Assembly: GCA_034008185.1 (NCBI GenBank)
Contig: CM067082.1
Coordinates: 103,783,311 to 103,847,310 of the forward strand
DNA: 64,000 nt
Direction of reading: 5' to 3'
Source of the DNA: Gorsachius magnificus
Lineage: Eukaryota > Chordata > Aves > Pelecaniformes > Ardeidae
The translations under genes were made by a program, and so were the position numbers. The notes below the pieces were generated by a model. The model saw nothing but the letters and a program-made list of their open reading frames with translations, did not search any database and was not told the origin of the DNA. The first letter of the stretch is position 1. Every line of letters begins with the position of its first letter. Positions 22,401 through 36,300 of the stretch are shown here, piece by piece.

Positions 22401-25400
22401 TGTCCATTTGTGCTATGAAAAAGCTAAGGCAGGAAATAGCCTGCTTCCCCTTCCTGGCTGCTCCACCTTTCTGTTTTCTCAGTAATTATTCTTCAGGACA
22501 GGAGCACCTGTGAGACTCTGCAGAATTGGAGACTGGTATGGACAAGCACTTAGGTGATAAAATTCTGTTTAGGTATTTTCTAAGGAGGTTGGCGGGGCAA
22601 TGGGAGAGGAGTTCAGCAGCCTTTCTGTGGGTGGGGGCACACTTCACGTCTTTGGTCTCTGACTCCCAGTGCCCTGCTACTAGTTCTCAGTTGTTGCAGT
22701 TTTTCCTTCTTTTTCTTACCACCTTTTTTCTGAGAAAAAGGTCCTGGTTAACCCCACATAAGATCCTCTGCTTTGTTCTCCCTGTCTCTGTAGCAGATTA
22801 ATTCCTTTGATGCTTGCTTGAAGTCTCAGCTTGGAGTCATTTTCACCCCACTTTTTTTACCTACAAGATTGCTAAATCTGTGCTTTGTAGTGATACAGAG
22901 GCCAGTGGTACAGTCCGTGAACTGCAATCAATCCTCTTTATCTATGATACAAAAGAGGAGAGGAAGGCCTGCCAAAGTCTTGGGCTCTCAGTAAACCAAC
23001 AATCTGAAAACCAATTTCTAGTCTAGATTAGAAAGCAAACACCTATTATTTTTTCCAGAAACATTTCACAAAATGCCGTCTTTATAATGTGTACACACGT
23101 GCCTGTGCATGCTTACAAGAAATTTACAATCCCACTTTTCCCAGGTTTCAATTTGAAAAACACTGTAAGAATAGACTGATGTCTTATTTTTAACAAAACA
23201 GGGGTTTGAGAAAATAAAAAATTGCCTGAATAATCTGAATTTCCTTTCTAGACTGTGTTCATTGGTAAGCATTTGCTTGTGTCCTTCCAGAAGTATAAGG
23301 GGTTAGCGGTGTGTAGCTGAGGTAGGTGATGGTCTGCGGTGCCATGGGAACACAGTTATTTCTACTGATGATTCACGCTTTATGTCTCAGCAAAGCCCAG
23401 TTAAGTGACCCACATACACAAGGATTAATACACATTAAGCACAAAGTAGAAGCAGATGAAACACTGCATACAGAGAAGAAGCAGGATTGAATAAAGGTGA
23501 TCCATTTTCTATGGAGAATAATCAGTCTTTGAGATCTGAGAAATTACACTGATTTTTCATATAAAATGCATATATTAGGTTTAGATTCAGGAATTTGTTT
23601 AAAGACTTATTTGCATGTAGAGGAATGAACAAAAATGTGATACTGTTATTACACCTGTACAGATCTGTGTGTGGACACTGTTGCTTGTATTTAAACTAGG
23701 CTTCCAGTTGTTCAGCTTGCCATTATCACCTAAATCCTTGTTCATTTATGTGGGTGTTATCTTTTCACACTGGTATCACCACTCTGTGCAGTTTGGATGA
23801 ACTTTTTAAATACATGAGGCACACCGCTGAAATGGATCTGCTGTGAGCATGAAATCATGTTTTCAAAATCAAGTTGTCAGTAATTTTCAGTATAGGACAA
23901 ATTTTAGTCCTGTAAAAATCATAAGGAATGGTTCATGAGGCTAATCAGAGAGGAAAGAATTTAACTGATTGCCTTATGTTTTTCAAATCTGTACTAACCA
24001 CATTCTTATCACAGGGGAAACGGAAGTGCTAGGATCAAAGGCAGAACAAAGGAAAAGAAAAAATCATGGGTGTACTCAGGCCTGAAGAGAGGCATGAGCA
24101 CGGCTCAGTTCAGAGGCAGGTTGGTTTGGTGCAGGCTTCGGGCAGATGTCCCCACAGCTGACCTTGCTCAGAGAAGAAGCACATAGGGAGAAAAGTGCAC
24201 AGTAGTAACCGAAGGGACGCCAAGCAGGCAGGGGATCACGAGCTGCTGCAACCACAGCACAGTCACTGCAGGACAATGTTCGGGAAGCAGTGAAGGAGCG
24301 GGTTCATTATATGTGAAGCGGCAAGTGGAAAACCACCACAACAGAATGAGGTTATTGAACCAGTGAGAAGATGGGTGCCTGTGGTCCAAAACCAAGCTGG
24401 ACGTTTGGAGATGAGATAAGAATTTGAAATACAGAATTTGAATTTCAAGAAATGTGAAAGTATAATAGTGCAGGGAAATTCCTTTGATTTTAAAAAATAG
24501 TACATCCCTCCTCTATATTCTCAAATAGTTTCTAGATTTATTAATTAAGAAATGAATATTTTCCTTACGATGTGACAGCCTTGCAAACTGCCAAAATGCC
24601 TTCTTGATAGCATATCTCTAATAGTTGTCCTACTTAATTCTCAGCACAAGCGTGCAGGCAGAGTTAGTATCAGACCAGTCGTATCTTCCTTCATGTTTGT
24701 TCATCTCCCTTCTTCTTTCTTTGTCCCTCTTTTCTCCCATCATCCTTTCCTTGCTGCTTTCTCTTTCCTTTCCTTTCTTCTTATATGTCTAACCAAAAAA
24801 AGTTGTTGCAGACTTAACCGCCAAAGCCATTTCGAAAATTATTTGACTTCCATTGTGCCATCTGGTTACTTGATAGGTAAGCACAACCGCACACTTCAGA
24901 GATGATTGCGCGTTTAAAAATCAGCACCGATCCTCCCAACGTTGCAGGCTTTCAAAGAGTACTGAATGTTCATTTTGTTTTATTTGCCTCCTGTTGTGCG
25001 TGAGAGGAGGGACAGATGGTACTGCTGGAACAGGGCTATTCCCTCAGGGTCTGCAGGGCTGACCAAGGTCCTCCCTCTGTGGTAAAGTGACGGCACCCCA
25101 CATAGGCAGTGCTGAGTACCTGGGGAAGTGCTGAAAGACATGGAAGGGGAAATGGAGAGCAAAGTTGCCTAGTAATGAAGACAGCTGTGCATGAAGTGCA
25201 GATGTGCAAGCTGAAGGAGTCCACAGTGGGCTCCATTCACAAACTTTGTTTTTATCAGGAGCTCCAGCCAACTCCACAGGAACTTCACCCATCCGGTTGC
25301 CTAAGGGTTTAGCCTAGCAGTGCTGTCACTCCAGATTCAGTGAAATCAAGTGCTATGTGTACCCCAGGGATTTTGAACTTACTTCTGCCCTCTGTTCTTG

Positions 25401-26724
25401 TGCTAAAAAACCCCTCTCCTATGAAATCTCTACTTCCAGGGTCTGAAAAGCACGTTTCAGAGGTGAAGCTCGCTGATGTTTTGCAGAGCTGAAGAGGGTT
25501 TTATTCATAACACCACCCTGGCATCATGTTTTCCATTAGCACCAATCCAAGATTGTATTTGTTGTAAGCATAGTGCCAGCATCTTTTGTGCAAAGTTTCA
25601 TATTAGTGTAAAAATAAATGGTAATTTAGAAGTTGGCCGAGAATTTGGGTTGATTTGACAGCCAAACTGAGAAACAAATCAGGAGGGATTTTAGGCAACC
25701 GTTTTCTGACAAACACATGTGCCATTATGGCATCTTAACTCCTTAAAGAGTCACATCTCCAAGAGTCATGGCATAGCAATGCGGCAGGACAGGGAGGAAC
25801 AAGCTCTGACTGACAAATATTTTGGATCAAGAACATGTGTTTGCAGACCGCAGGATGACTGCAAGTTTGAGTACGGTGTGTTTTGCTCAGTGTTTCAGCT
25901 CAGATTGTGCTGTTTAGTTCTATAGTGAGGGTTGTTTTCTATATGCAGTGTTTATCTGGAAAAGAATTTTAAAAAATTGGACCCCATTAAAAAGTATATT
26001 TTGAAGAAGGCACTGTGCAGTGTCGAGGCTGCTAAGTCACTTCCCTGAAGGATCTGCTTTTGTGAGCAATAAATTATTCGCCCCCCCCAGTATCCAATTT
26101 CCAGTTTGACTCAAAGCACTTACACCAATGTCTGTTCACTAATGCCTATCAGTAGCCCATCCTACCAAAGACTCACCACAAAGTATGCAGTTTAATAGTG
26201 GTTTTGGATCAGAAGTGTTTGCAGGATTGAAGTGGTAATATAAACCTATGCTTCAAGACATGGGCAAAAAAAAAAAGGAAACACATTTTTTTCACTCCTC
26301 TGGCTCAAAGAAGGATATTTTTTTACACTCCACATTAAACAGAGAGATTCCTTACTTGCATGAAAGCAGTTGCCAATCAAGCAAATTTTATCACACATTA
26401 ATGCATCTTGGAATATTTGCACATGGGTCTGTAAAAAAAAAAAGGCAGTGAAAAGTCAGTCTCAAATGCAAAGCACTTGTTATTCCTCCTCTCTCTCTCT
26501 GAACCTGAGGGTATTTTCAGTTCTGCTTCAGGTAAGGTGTTGCCATTAAGTGTTGACAAAAAAACCACCTCTGGTGGATTGTGTTAGATTTCTGTCTTTT
26601 TTGTTAAGTCTTATAAAATAAGAAGTGGAAATAGCAGAAAGGTGGGGAAAGGCTTTCTAAAATGAGTCACAAACTCCTTTCCACTCTAAGATAGGTGCAC
26701 CAACAGGTTATGTCTACATCTAAC
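19491..26724. other. Intronic sequence without recognisable genes
   Basis: AT-rich unique DNA with short open frames only. The longest minus-strand frames (about 105-135 codons, between 21.1 and 22.0 kb) resemble no family that I know, and I treat them as chance. I see no full repeat element, although very old repeats could be missed by eye. Confidence 0.5.
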
Positions 26725-26818
26725 TGGCGGGGCTTGTAGAGAGGGCTTTAAACTAGGCCTGAAGGGGGAAGGGGATATAAACAGGCTCACTAGAGAGGAG
26801 CCTGGGGGGGTCACCCCA

Positions 26819-29610
26819 TTGCTGGGGGGGAAACCGACAGCCCAGCTTAAGTGCATCTACACTAATGCACGCAGCATGGGCAACAAACGGGAGGAGCTGG
26901 AAGCCATTGTAAGGCAGGATGGTTATGATGTAGTCGCCATCACAGAAACGTGGTGGGATGCCTCCCATGACTGGAGTGCTGCGATGGATGGCTACAAACT
27001 CTTCAGAAGGGACAGGCAAGGAAGGAGAGGCGGTGGGGTGGCTCTGTATGTTAGGGAGTGTTTAGATTGTACAGAGCTTGACACTTGTGGTGAGGCAGAA
27101 TGCTTATGGGTGAGGATGAGGGGAAAGGCCAACAAGAAAGATATCCTGTTGGGAGTCTGTTACAGACCACCTGCCCAGGATGAGGAGGTTGACGAAGAAT
27201 TCTACAAACGGCTGGCAGGAGTCTCTCAGTCACGAGCTCTTGTTCTTGTGGGGGACTTCAACTTCCCAGACATCTGCTGGAAATACAATACAGCAGAAAG
27301 GAAACAGTCCAGAAGGTTCCTGCAGTGTGTGAAAGATAACTTCCTGACACAGCTGGTAAGTGAGCCTACCAGGGGAAGTGCCCTGCTTGACCTCCTGTTC
27401 ACTAACAGAGAAGGACTGGTGGGAGAGGTGGTGGTTGGAAATAGTCTAGGCCTTAGTGATCATGAAATGGTAGAGTTTTCGATCTTTGGTGAGGTTAGGA
27501 AGGGGGTCAGCAAGACCGCCACCATGGATTTCCGGAGGGCAGACTTTGACCTGCTCAGAACGCTGGTTGGGAGAGTCCCTTGGGAGATAGTCCTGAAGGG
27601 CAAAGGGGTCCAGGAAGGCTGGGTGTTTTTCAAGGAAGAAGTCTTAAAGGCACAGGAGCAGGCTGTCCCCATGTGCCGTAAGACGAATCGGCGGGGAAGA
27701 CAACCGGCCTGGCTGGACAGAGGACTACTAGTGCGACTAAGGGAAAAAAGGAGAGCTTACCAGCTCTGGAAGAAGGGGCAGGCAACCCAAGAAGAGTACA
27801 GGGATCTTGTCAGGTCATGCAGAGAGGAGATTAGAAAGGCAAAAGCCAGCTGGAATTTAACCTGGCCACTGTTGTAAGGGATAATAAGAAGAGTTTTTAT
27901 AAATATGTTAACAGCAAAAAGAGAGCCAGGGAGAACCTCCATCCTCTAGTGGATGCAAGGGGGAACATTGCCACTAAGGGTGAGGAAAAGGCTGAGATAC
28001 TCAACGCCTTCTTTGCCTCAGTCTTTAATGGCCCAACAAGTTATCCCCAGGGTACCCAGCCTCCTGAGCTGGAAGGTGGGGACAGAGAGTGGAATGAACC
28101 CCCCATAATCCAGGAGGAAGCAGTCTTTGACCTGCTATGCCACCTGGACATCCACAAGTCTATGGGGCCGGATGGGATCCACCCAAGAGTGCTGAAGGAG
28201 CTGGCAGAGGAGCTTGCCAAGCCACTCTCTATCATTTATCAGCAGTCCTGGAGAACAGGGGAGGTCCCAGATGACTGGAGGTTGGCAAATGTGACGCCTC
28301 TCTTCAAGAAGGGCCGGAAGGAGGATCCGGGGAACTACAGACCAGTCAGCCTAACCTTGGTACCGGGGAAGATTATGGAGCGGTTTATCTTGAGTGTGCT
28401 CACCAGGCACATGGAGGACAATCAGGGGATCAGGCCCAGTCAGCATGGGTTCACGAAAGGCAAGTCTTGCCTAACCAACCTGATTTCCTTCTATGACCAG
28501 GTGACCCGCCTGGTAGATGAGGGAAAGGCTGTGGATGTTGTCTACCTGGACTTCAGCAAAGCCTTTGACACAGTCTCCCATAGCATTCTCCTGGAGAAGC
28601 TGGCAGTTCATGGCCTAGATGGATGTACTCTTCGCTGGGTTAAAAACTGGCTGGGTGGCCGAGCCCAGAGAGTCGTGGTGAATGGAGCTAAATCCAGTTG
28701 GCGGCTGGTCACAAGCGGTGTCCCCCAGGGCTCAGTTCTAGGGCGGGTCTTGTTTAATATCTTTATCAATGACCTTGATGAGGGGATTGAGTGTGCCCTC
28801 AGTAAATTTGCAGATGACACCAAACTGGGTGGTAGTGTTAATCTGCTCGAGGGGAGGAGGGCTCTGCAGAGGGACCTGGACAGGCTGGATCAATGGGCCG
28901 AGGCCAATTGTATGAGGTTCAACAAGGCCAAGTGCTGGGTCCTGCACTTTTGTCACAACAACCCCATGCAGCGCTACAGGCTTGGGGAAGAGTGGCTGGA
29001 AAGCTGCCTGGTGGAAAAAGACCTGGGAGTACTGATTGACAGCCGGCTGAATATGAGCCAGCAGTGTGCCCAGGTGGCCAAGAAGGCCAATGGCATCCTG
29101 GCTTGTATCAGGAATAGTGTGGCCAGCAGGAGTAGGGAAGTGATTGTGCCCCTGTACTCGGTGCTGGTGAGGCCGCACCTCGAATACTGTGTTCAGTTTT
29201 GGGCCCCTCACTACAAGAAAGATGTTGCCTTGCTGGAACATGTCCAGAGGAGAGCAACCAAGCTGGTGAGGGGTCTGGAACACAAGTCATACGAGGAGCG
29301 GCTGAGGGAACTGGGGTTGTTTAGTCTGGAGAAGAGGAGTCTGAGGGGAGACCTGATTGCCCTCTACAACTACCTGAAAGGAGGCTGTAGTGAGGTGGGG
29401 GTCGGCCTCTTCTCCCTGGTAACAGATGATAGGACGAGGGGGAATGGCTTGAAGCTGCGCCAGGGCAGGTTTAGGCTAGACATTAGGAAAAACTTTTTCA
29501 CAGAAAGGGTTGTCAGGCTCTGGAATGGGCTACCCAGGGAGGTGGTGGAGTCCTCATCCCTGGAGGTCTTTAAAAGAAGGATAGATGAGGTGCTCAGGGA
29601 CATGGTTTAG
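26819..29610 (+). pseudogene. CR1 ORF2: endonuclease and reverse transcriptase, one frameshift
   Basis: The first part (26819-27877) is the apurinic-type endonuclease. Counting from codon 26819, it has TNARS at 15-19, ITETWW at 41-46 (catalytic E43), GDFN at 145-148 and SDH at 213-215, so the known active-site residues are present. The second part is the reverse transcriptase: [32 protein letters not shown], motif A with Asp at 28549, PQGSVLG, and the catalytic FADD at 28807-28818. The frame runs to TAG at 29608. The two parts are joined by a one-base loss near 27846, where gcc agc replaces a codon pair with an extra C in related copies. After that point the other frame is open without interruption. 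The true start codon is not obvious; the frame opens at a TTG. Confidence 0.95.
27846..27847 (+). other. Inactivating single-base deletion in CR1 ORF2
   Basis: At AKAS the frame shifts and ends in TAA at 27875-27877. The -1 adjusted frame is open from 27850 onward and joins the long RT frame. This is the only frame break seen in the ORF2 region. A sequencing or assembly error in the short C run is also possible. Confidence 0.8.
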
Positions 29611-29692
29611 TGGTGGGATGGCAGTGCTAGGTTAACGGTTGGACTCGATGATCTTAAAGGTCTTTTCCAACCGAGGTGATTCTATGATTCTA

Positions 29693-32600
29693 AACCAGCA
29701 TTAGCAATACCAGTAGTGAGCTGGTGTATTTCTATCAGTCCAAAATGATAACTCAGTTCCTTATTCCTGAACGCACCTTTCTGGGCTGCTAGCATGCTAG
29801 TATCTGCTTGCCTGTTGTATGGAGGGTCTCCACCTTGCACCCCTCAGTTGTCTAGAAATGGTGACTCTCGGGAGATGCAGAGAGTACAGTTTTAGGTTAC
29901 TCTGTGAAAGCATGGTGCGTTATCTGCATCCTTATCTCCATCCAGTGTCTCCCTTAGCAACAGGAGTTCTCCAAGCCTTCATTTGGTGTGGCACAAGGCA
30001 GAGTCTCACCTGAAGGTGTAAAGCCCCATGCCAGGGCAGGGGGGTATCTCTGTGCATTGCAGGAGAGAGGGATTGCATTCGTGGTTACCCAGGAAAAAAA
30101 TGGGTCCACGTCCTAAAGTAGTTAGTCTGGACCTTATGCTATTAGCAAAATAAGTTTTAAGAGCGCGCTGGTTTCTTTTCCCTAACCTTGTGCTTTTGTG
30201 CACAAAGAGAAGACTTCAGGGCCAGACTAGTTTGATGCACAACAACAAAGTTGCTGAACAGTTAGAGACTTGTAAAAGGCATATGCGTGACACTGATACA
30301 TGGTGAGACTGGGCATCCATTGAAGTGAATGAGAGTAATCATTGGGAAACTTAAACTAACACCAACCTGCCATGGGATGTTGGTTGCAATGGGAAGCTGG
30401 TAGACAGCCAATGTTTAGTCAAGATGAAAAGTTTCTAGCTAAGTTCCCCTTCTCTGTCACATTTGCTGTAAGGGTCTGTCTGTCCTGAATGGGATACATG
30501 TAGATTTTCTTTCTAGATCTTGTTCCACAACAAAATGCCACTCCTATCCAGAGTTTTAGGGAAACATCATACCTTCTCCATGATGTCCTTTTCCCTGTTA
30601 ATTAGGAACTAAGATAAAAAATGTCTTTCACATACACAGTCGTAACAGAATTTTGTCATAACTTTATGTGGATATGGAGAGTAACCACACTCATATTAAT
30701 ATAAATTGAACCCAAACAGATGGCTGGATAATTTTTATATAATGTATGATGCTATAAGAATTAAAGAATTCAGCATTAAAGCATTTACAATTAGGAAACA
30801 ATGAAGAAGCTGGGTCTGATGCCCACAAGATAGTGCTGTTACACGACTAAAGTGACACAATGGTTAACAAAGACCAGCACCTCCAGGTGAGAATTTAAGT
30901 TTTAGTGGGGCTACCATTTTAAAGTTAAAGGGAAAATTGGTAACTTCTTAATATCTTTCCACATACTGAAAAATAAGAAAAAAGAGGGGTTCAGATATGG
31001 GCAAAAATCAACACTGATATGTCTGGCATAAAATGTTTTTATAGTTGTATTAGGAAAAATGGCAGATTGTTAAGACTTACAATTAATATCTCATGTTTTC
31101 CAGAAGAGTGTATGTGCCGTAGAATACCAAATCAAATTACTCTTTGTGTTGTGTAAACCTGAGCTATAGTAAAGAGCATAATAATTGCAAAACAACGGGT
31201 TGTTTTCTAATCCTGGATGTGTGGGCGTGTATTGTTGCTTGGTCCATGAAATCTGCAGTAGCTAATTTTACCAGAGGCATGAGAAAATGCCTGTACTCCC
31301 ATCTGCAATCTGACTGATCCTTTGGTCTCTGATGAGCGTAGGAGTGAGAGAGCACTGCCTTCCTCACCCCCCCTTAAAAGAAAAGGCAGTGGTTGATTTG
31401 TGTGGGATAAAATGGGGGAATGGTCCTTCATCAACATGAACATTTCTGTGATTCATACTCATACCAAGAGGTACTTTACTCTTACCGGTAATCTTACAGA
31501 AATGTGATGGAGTATGCAGATTACTCCCATGTACATATAGCAGGAAGAACTGTGCAAAACTGCAGTGCCAACCATCTTTCCACCTAGGCTCCATTTATCT
31601 CCCTTGTCTTTTTTAATGTTTTGAATTATGTGGGAGTTTCGTCTGAATAAAAGAATTCAGAGCAGAGCCATGCGTTAGGAAACACCGATTACATCCATCA
31701 TAGTATTTAGGCTTTATGCCTATTACAAATTGTGATGAACCTGATATCAAATCCTCGTAGCAGCTACCCTTTAAAGATCTGATTCTGCTCATGCCAATTT
31801 TATTCACAGCAGGATGAGGCTCTATGGGTTAAATATAATCCAGTTCCCTGTGCTAGCACAAGATTTAATGCTACATGTACTCTCTGTACTGTCTCTGCAT
31901 GGGACTGTCTTTAAGTCATAGCTGGTTGCACAGGTTTTTGCATATCATACTTGGGTTTATAAGTGCAGCAGTGTGTATACATATACTCTGAGGTTAGAGG
32001 AATTTTTACTTTGAGGATCCCTTCAATATCAGAAACCCTGTTGTAAAGTCTTGAGCTGGGGTTTCTCCTCTCTCTGAGGGAATTTGCCTGGCTACGCCAG
32101 CAGCAAATCTGTCCTGTGATCATAAAATTCCTGGTTGACCGTCCCTGGTTGACCTAGCCATGGCCTGCATAAATCAATACTTCTAATTTGCTGATACTGT
32201 GAGTTTTGCGGCTAATTATAACTGTTTCAGCAAATTTGAGTATACAGGCACAGCTACTACATCCAGCTCGGGGGAAAATGCCTGACACTGACTTTGTGCT
32301 AATGTTTTGTGAGTGTGCATGCAGGTTCACTTGCTCAAGCCCTTTTGCTTGCTCCCCTTGCAATGAATGCCTACGCACAAATACAGAGGGCTTAATAGAT
32401 CAGTCTGGGGCCGTCTGTCACTGTTTTTAATCCTGCTAATTTTTCCTTGCCTGTTTGTACCAATCAGTTGATGGTACTTGGATCACGTGTGCAGTTTGAT
32501 TGCTCCCTTTTCTTTTTGCACACGTTAACACCTTATTTTACTTCTTTCACTTCATTTGAGGCCTGGCTCAAGGTATGCAATGCGTAGGCTCTACCCAAAG

Positions 32601-32984
32601 AATTACTGACCTGAAAGACAGTTGTCCTTTGATTTTTGCAGAATAAATACAAACTGTTTATGTTGATTTGTTTGATTAAAAAACTAAAACAAACCTAAAA
32701 TACAAAACAAAACCAGCATTGTCACAAGAAACAGGAAAGGACAGTGTACCAGGCCATTTTCTTCATATGTTGGGAAAAGGACAGGGTTGGATTTTTTAAT
32801 CTTACAAAATAAAAAGACATAACATGGGTATACTGAAAACGGGAGCAAATGTTTTCCCCTCCTTTCCCTTTGATTAGGATTTCTCAGTGCATTTCTCAAT
32901 CACATATACAGCCTGCACAGTCCCCATTCCCATCCCTTCCTCTTAGTTGGACTAGTGACTGATCCTTCATTTAAGTTTGGATTT
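29693..32984. other. Intronic sequence without recognisable genes
   Basis: AT-rich DNA with frames below about 80 codons and nothing recognised. A minor direct repeat, ctggttgacc twice, is at about 32.13-32.15 kb. Confidence 0.5.
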
Positions 32985-33350
32985 AGAATTGTAGAATAAT
33001 GTAGGTTGGAAGAGACCTGTGGATGCCAACTTGTCCACCTCCAGCTCAGAGCAGGAACAACTTCAAAGCCAGGTCAGGTTGCTCAGGACTTTGTCCTGTT
33101 GTGTCTTGAATATCTCCAAGGTTGGAGATTGCCCAGCCTCTTTGAGCAGCCTGTTGCAGCACTTCACCATCTCAGTGGTGATTTCTTTTATCCCTGATAT
33201 CTGCTCAGAATTTACCTTGTTGCAGCTTGTGACTATTGCTCTGTCCCTTTCTCTGTGAGCCTCTGGGTAGGGCTTGACTTGGTCTTCTCTGTAATGGCTA
33301 GTTAGGTATTTGGAAATAAACAGGCTTCCTTCCTTTAGCTTTGTCTTTTC
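32985..33350 (-). mobile_element. Old CR1 3'-end fragment
   Basis: The + strand starts with agaattgtagaataatgtagg and ttggaagagacct, the reverse complement of a CR1 3' end. It continues with the 3'-terminal ORF2 region, for example tcaggttgctcaggactttgtcctg and tgcccagcctctttgagcagcctgtt. It is clearly more diverged than the 26.7-kb copy and belongs to a different subfamily from the 12.8-kb copy. The 5' limit near 33350 is approximate. Confidence 0.85.
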
Positions 33351-36300
33351 CTGGCTTCTTTCTTTCACTGGGTAGCCCGGAAGTGGATGCGGGAGCGCTC
33401 CTGGTGCAGCCTCATGAACTTCAAACAGTGACGAAGATTCGCTGCCCTTGACCCATGTCTATGCTGCAGTCCTGGCCTTCGTCCCTGTGAGGGAGCAGGT
33501 GGCTTTTGGGGAGCAAGATCCTCAGTGGTGGAGATCAGCAGCAGTTTTCTTTGGTTGGAAGAACTGAGAGTTATGGAGAGAGGAACTGGGAGGAGGGAAA
33601 AAACTACTGGGTACCTCAATAACTCTTGCCATTCATGGGTTTAGGGCTGATTTCCTGAGACAGGTCCCTGAAATGCGTAAGTGAAATTCAAGGGCTGCTG
33701 TGCCCCTTTGCCAGCCTTTGGCTCATGTATGCAAGTTCTCTGTAATCAATGGAAATGTATTCAGTGTAGCTGAGAGCGTTTCTGGGTTTTGTTTTTTTAG
33801 GGCTTTGTTTTTTTTAAACATGTAGATTCATCTCCACAACAGCTTTTGCTTAATCAGGGTATGAGTTGCTCCTTCTCTCTTACGTGGGTGGCCTCATGAA
33901 CAGTTCTCTTGAGCAGCAAAGCAATGGCAGTGCCTCTGTGGAGAAGGTCAGGATTCAGTCCCAGACCACCTCTGGGCCAAATCATAAGTGGAGGGACCAT
34001 ATGGAGTGGGTTAGTAAATACAGGAACCCTGCTTTGCACACTGACTAGGAAAACTTAGGAATTTCTTCAACGTATTTAGCTTCAGACTATCTATGTGACA
34101 TGCTTAGAGTGCCATTCTGTCACTGTAAAATGCTTTTGTTTACAGCCACAGCCAAAATATCATTATTATTAAATTGCAGCACCTATAAACTTTCTGGTGT
34201 CTCTGCTCTGCTGTTAACTTGCTCTCATGATGTTTCTGGGGAGACCAGCAACAAGAAATAACATCCTTGCACCAGGTGGAAATGTTTTTGTTTCCCATAG
34301 CAGGGAGGAAAGGCTCTCCCCAGACATGCTCCTTTTCCACACAGACCTACTTCATGTAGAGAGCTGGGCTTTTGTTTACATTTTATTTGGCACTTCCTGG
34401 ATGCATTTACTGTGTGGGAGTAGTTTCAGGCAAGACTTTTTTCCATGTGTGCTGTATGGTTGATTGGTTAAGTGTATGCCATATTGATGTATTCAACGCA
34501 GGAGCATGTACCTTCCTGCCTGTGAACCCTGGACCTGGGAAGAATAAGAATGTTTCTTCACATCTTGTCCTTACCTGCTGTGATACTGGGTTTACGCTAT
34601 GGAAACTTTTCCTGGTTATGATATGTATTTCAAAATTACGAATTTGAAGGTAACGTGGTATAACCTGAAGTGGAAATACAGGGATATGTTCTCAGGTGCT
34701 GTAAGCTCATGTCAGCCTGCTGCCTTCACTGTCTTGATGATTATCTTAGACCAGGTGAAAAGCTGGCCAACTGCTGGTGACTCTACCTAGGATAAATGTA
34801 ATGTTCTTGCTGTGGCAGCTTCTGTGTCCTGGGAAAGTTCCACGTACACGCGGAGCCTTGTTGAAAATGTATTTGAGGATCACACATGCAAATATAGGAA
34901 GTATCATCATACATATGATGGATCTTGCATGCTTGCTGAAGATTATGCTGTCCTGAAAGGTGGAGAAAGATGTTAACTTAGTTGAGGGAAGAGATGTCCA
35001 TGATTCCAAAGCACTGGGGAAAAAGAGGGAAGTGGAAAAAGTAGACATCAAAACTAGGTTTGTAATTGCTGTTTCAGTGTCATTCCAGCTGTCAGGGCCC
35101 TGTGGGGCCGTGACTGTTTCTGCCCAGCCTCCGCCCATGCCTGCCCGTGGGCCCAGGACCTCATTTCAGCCTCCCAGCTTGGCCCCTTCATGGTGTGGCC
35201 CTGCTCACCCTGCGCCCCAACACCAGCAAACTCCCTCTCAAACAGGAGCACAAAGTAAAATCTGAGTAAAGGCTTTGAAATTGTTTGTATCCATAATGAG
35301 TGGCTACTGCTATTTGCATTATTTTTGTCTTGCCTGTGCAAGCTCTGGTCCATGTCTACATTTGCTTCTGTTGCTGAGAGATTTACACTATTTAATCCAG
35401 TTACAGTGGTACTTGATACTTGGCTGATTGTGCTTTACAAGATGGCAGTAGATTGCATGCAACTTCAGCCATCTAAGCAGGGAACGTTACCTGAAATTGT
35501 CATGGTCCATACAGAGACTGCAGTTGATAAATCTGTAGCCTATTACTACCTTTGGAGAAGTCTTCTCTGGAAGGCGCTGATCCTAGGAAGGGCTCCAGAC
35601 CATTATCAAGGATGAACCTGAGGCAACAACTGCTAACCGAAAATTCATATTCCTCTAGTGTCTTATATGGGTCCAGAGCATAGCCTTAGGAAGATGTGCT
35701 TTGCTTCATCTCCACTTAGGAATAATAAACCAAAAAACTAAAAAGATAACAAACAATTAATCTGTGCTCACATCTGAGTAGTTTAATGTTAAGCACAAAC
35801 TGAAGGACGTGCCTGAACCAAGGCCTTACGGCTCACAATACGTGTGTCTTTCAGAGGATCTCACTGCCTGACCAAACATATGCCAAGGGCAGTAGAAGGC
35901 TTGTACTTCCCCTTCCACCATTCCCCTTTGCCAGAAAGTATAACTTCATGTTTAATAGCCCTTGATAGATTTTTGTCTCTATATATGTTTAGATTTTTAA
36001 TATAGTCCTGTTTTTGCAGCATATTTTGCTCTCAATTCTGTTACGTTCCTTTATTTTATTCTTTTTCCTGACAAAACAAATACTCTGAAGCACAGGACAG
36101 ACCCTGTATGTTCTTTACCCAATCATTTTTTACTAACTGATTTTGCAGGCAGCATGTACTTTGCAGCTTTTGGTCTGTGTTTAATATGCAGTTAACGTAG
36201 TGAATTCCAAAATGCAGACTGACTGTAAATCCACTGGTAAAGCTCTGTTCTGTTGTAGCTAGAGATCTGCAGTAAGTAGTCTGTAGCATCCTTTCACCTT

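Larger units (their letters stand above)
26725..29692 (+). mobile_element. Near-intact CR1 LINE, about 2.97 kb, sense to AMPH
   Basis: The element starts in the spacer ahead of ORF2 (ctttaaactaggcctgaag, then tataaacaggctcactagag) and contains all of ORF2 and a short 3' UTR. It ends in the CR1 terminal repeat attctatgattcta at 29679-29692. Full-length CR1s are about 4.5 kb, so ORF1 and the 5' UTR are lost by the usual 5' truncation. Only one frame break is seen in about 2.8 kb of coding sequence, so this is the youngest copy in the window. No clear target-site duplication is visible, which is normal for CR1. It lies in AMPH intron 1 in the same orientation as the gene. Confidence 0.96.

Noticed and set aside
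28608..29603. Minus-strand frames opposite the CR1 (up to 181 codons)
   Set aside because: They are shadows of the CR1 ORF2 on the other strand.
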